Source: Euryarchaeota archaeon ADurb.BinA087
GTDB lineage: Archaea > Halobacteriota > Methanomicrobia > Methanomicrobiales > Methanospirillaceae
Length of the DNA stretch: 33,167 bases
NCBI GenBank assembly: GCA_002068435.1
Contig: MVZQ01000011.1
Location: 1-33,167 of the forward strand
Direction: 5' to 3'
Of the stretch, positions 31,362 through 33,167 are shown piece after piece. The position numbers and the translations under genes were made by a program. Under the pieces are notes generated by a model, which searched no databases, was not told where the DNA came from, and saw only the letters and a program-made list of their open reading frames with translations. Positions within the stretch are counted from its first letter, which is position 1; each line of letters opens with the position of its first letter.

Positions 31362-33167
31362 TCAGAGAGAGAAGGGGAACCGGTCACTCAGCTGGACTAT
31401 TCCGCTCCCATCGAATGGCTGGAGGGTGAAGGAGACGGAATTTCTCCCCCCCAACTTTACGTCAACCTGTTTAGTCATGGTCTGATAACCATCTTTTGAC
31501 ACCGTGACATTGTGCGGTCCTGCAGCAACCTTCGATAGAAGGGCATTGGTCTGCCCGCTCTCCAGCCCGTCAATTGTGATGACTGCACCTTTTGGAACCG
31601 ATTTGACATTGAGGGTACCGGTGCCGGTTAATGTTGTGGTTCCATCTCCGGTCCCGGGTTCGGCATCCCCACCCTTCTTGAGTGTGAATGTGACCCATTC
31701 CACGCCGCCCGTGTTCACGCTGACCTGCTTCGTCTGGGGCAGGTATCCTGGCTTGGTGAGAGTGATGGAGTGGATTCCGGAAGCAAGGTTCCGAACATAC
31801 CTGTTCGTCTGCCCGCTCTCCACCCCGTCAATCATGATGACTGCCCCGCTCGGAATCGAGCTGATATAGAGAGTACCCGTTCCCGTTCCGGCTTCCCCGC
31901 TTTCTTTCAGCGTGAACGCCACCGAGTTCATGCCTCCCGCCTTAACATCGACCAGTTTTGTCTCGGGCTGGTATCCCGACCTGGTGAGAGTGACATTGTG
32001 GATCCCCGCTGCAACATTCGAGATGATAGCATTGGTCTGCCCTTTCACTACCCCATCAATCGTGATCAGGGCACCTCTTGGGATGGAGGTAACATACAGG
32101 GTGCCTTTCCCAACACTGCCACCATCCCCTCCACTGGCGACAAACGATGCGGCAATGGTGTGATTGCCCGAGATATTGGTAAAGGTAAAGGAATCAGATA
32201 CCACCTGGTTCTCTCCGTCCACAACGATATTCTGGACCGTATATCCGGGGCTTGCGGTAATGGTGAACGTGATTGTCTCAGTCGGAACGACCTCAACTTG
32301 TCCGGAGGGAGCAATCACTCCGCCATTTCCGGCCGATGCATTGATATAATAATGATCGGGCAATTCTTCAATGGCTCTGAACAATGCGGAGATGGTGTGG
32401 TTCGCTGCGATGTTCGTGAACTGATACGTGCCATCAGTCTCCGATTCAATCCCATCCACTAGGACCGATTGAATCGCGTATCCGTCGCTTGCAATGATGG
32501 TAAAGTTCGCCGAGCTTCCGGGCGCTGCCGTGACAAGCCCGGCTGGTGTGATCGAACCACCCGGTCCGGACATCGCGTTGATGTAATACTGGTCTTCACC
32601 AGCATCAATGGCTTCAAACGATGCGGAGATGGTGTGGTTCGCTGCGATGTTCGTGAACTGATACGTGCCATCAGTTTCCGATTCAATCCCGTCTGCAAGG
32701 ACCGATTGAATCGCGTATCCGTCGCTTGCAATGATGGTAAAGTTCACCGAGCTTCCGGGCGCTGCCATGACAAGCCCGGCTGGTGTGATCGAACCACCCG
32801 GTCCGGACGTCGCGTTGATGTAATACTGGTCTTCACCAGCATCAATGGCTTCAAACGATGCGGAGATGGTGTGGTTCGCTGCGATGTTCGTGAACTGATA
32901 CGTGCCATCAGTTTCCGATTCAATCCCGTCCACTAGGACCGATTGAATCGCGTATCCGTCGCTTGCAATGATGGTAAAGTTCGCCGAGCTTCCGGGCGCT
33001 GCCGTGACAAGCCCGGCTGGTGTGATCGAACCACCCGGTCCGGACATCGCGTTGATGTAATACTGGTCTTCACCAGCATCAATGGCTTCAAACGATGCGG
33101 AGATGGTGTGGTTCGCTGCGATGTTCGTGAACTGATACGTGCCATCAGTTTCCGATTCAATCCCGTC
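31362..33167 (-). CDS. Surface repeat protein with InlB-type repeats and three PEGA domains (partial)
   Basis: This is the C-terminal 601 residues of a larger protein; the frame is still open at the window edge, so the start is missing. From the N-terminal side it holds one partial and three full near-identical 79-residue divergent InlB B-type repeats (MSGPGGSITPAGLVTAAPGS, DGYAIQSVLVDGIESETDG, AANHTISASFEAIDAGEDQ). A fifth, diverged copy follows (SAGNGGVIAPSGQVEV). Then come three PEGA domains beginning GTLYVTSIPRGALITIDG, GTLYISSIPSGAVIMIDG and GTLNVKSVPKGAVITIDG, each with the GxHxVTLTKxGY pattern. No membrane anchor is seen at the C-terminus, which ends FPFSL. It is an extracellular adhesin-like or S-layer-associated protein. 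The surface protein at 6737-8296 contains the same repeat family. Confidence 0.9.
   Translation of the reverse strand, partial: DGIESETDGTYQFTNIAANHTISASFEAIDAGEDQYYINAMSGPGGSITPAGLVTAAPGSSANFTIIASDGYAIQSVLVDGIESETDGTYQFTNIAANHTISASFEAIDAGEDQYYINATSGPGGSITPAGLVMAAPGSSVNFTIIASDGYAIQSVLADGIESETDGTYQFTNIAANHTISASFEAIDAGEDQYYINAMSGPGGSITPAGLVTAAPGSSANFTIIASDGYAIQSVLVDGIESETDGTYQFTNIAANHTISALFRAIEELPDHYYINASAGNGGVIAPSGQVEVVPTETITFTITASPGYTVQNIVVDGENQVVSDSFTFTNISGNHTIAASFVASGGDGGSVGKGTLYVTSIPRGALITIDGVVKGQTNAIISNVAAGIHNVTLTRSGYQPETKLVDVKAGGMNSVAFTLKESGEAGTGTGTLYISSIPSGAVIMIDGVESGQTNRYVRNLASGIHSITLTKPGYLPQTKQVSVNTGGVEWVTFTLKKGGDAEPGTGDGTTTLTGTGTLNVKSVPKGAVITIDGLESGQTNALLSKVAAGPHNVTVSKDGYQTMTKQVDVKLGGRNSVSFTLQPFDGSGIVQLSDRFPFSL
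32337..33167 (-). repeat. Near-identical 237-bp tandem coding repeats
   Basis: Units at 32337-32573, 32574-32810, 32811-33047 and the partial one at 33048-33167 repeat with a 237-bp (79-codon) period and differ at few bases. Units 1 and 3 share Met/Thr-Ala-Ala/Ala/Val at variable sites, while unit 2 has Thr/Met-Ala-Ala/Val/Ala. This alternating pattern points to copying of two-unit blocks. The array is likely to continue beyond the window. Confidence 0.95.

Noticed and set aside
32469-32936. 155-codon plus-strand ORF over the surface repeats
   Set aside because: It is the antisense of the 237-bp repeats and inherits their periodicity; the minus strand carries the recognised domains.

Overview
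The window looks like the chromosome of a methanogenic archaeon of the class Methanomicrobia, most likely order Methanomicrobiales (Methanoregula-like). The basis is indirect. Promoters are archaeal TATA boxes rather than -10/-35 pairs. There are lipoproteins and surface proteins with Pro/Thr-rich linkers, PEGA domains and divergent InlB-type repeats. There is also a membrane-anchored Lon-like protease of the archaeal COG1750 type and a DUF4349 lipoprotein. No methanogenesis, rRNA or tRNA gene was recognised, so the assignment is an inference.

Layout. 1-4.8 kb: small membrane proteins, a DUF4349 lipoprotein, a MarC-family membrane protein and a DUF2927-like lipoprotein. A 10-bp minisatellite and two look-alike IS200/IS605-end motifs lie in the gaps. 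5-9.9 kb: an AlkD-type DNA glycosylase, a secreted protein made of five 22-residue YxWTxY repeats, a large surface protein with PT and poly-Gly linkers, a TPR membrane protein and a flavin reductase. 9.9-11.7 kb is gene-poor: a 35-residue membrane peptide, one orphan gene, and two CRISPR-like repeats with a 61-bp period. 11.7-13.1 kb: a TrkH potassium transporter.

13.4-21.5 kb is the most coherent accessory block and looks like a surface-glycan or cell-envelope decoration cluster. It holds an asparagine-synthase-like amidotransferase without a glutaminase domain, a GT39-type membrane glycosyltransferase and an FkbM methyltransferase. It also holds an inverted radical SAM gene whose SPASM-like domain precedes the core, and a second large membrane protein of GT-C appearance. 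Both membrane glycosyltransferase-like proteins end in the same extracytoplasmic beta-sandwich-like domain (Ser-Thr-rich/Kre9-like, PF10342 type), which suggests a shared partner or substrate outside the membrane.

21.8-25.2 kb: small-molecule enzymes (PNPOx-fold protein, creatininase-family amidohydrolase, yeast-type cytosine deaminase), then an M6-like lipoprotein with HDxxH in place of HExxH. 25.5-28.3 kb: a compact ABC import operon (overlapping binding protein, permease, ATPase) whose binding protein has its two lobes in reversed order. 28.5-30.1 kb: a membrane-anchored acetolactate decarboxylase and an SRAP/YedK protein. 30.4 kb to the end: the Lon-like protease, convergent with a large surface protein built of near-identical 237-bp repeats and three PEGA domains, which runs off the window edge.

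Many of the products are predicted to be exported, anchored or membrane-embedded, so the window mostly serves the cell envelope. No complete mobile element, CRISPR-Cas locus or defence system is visible.
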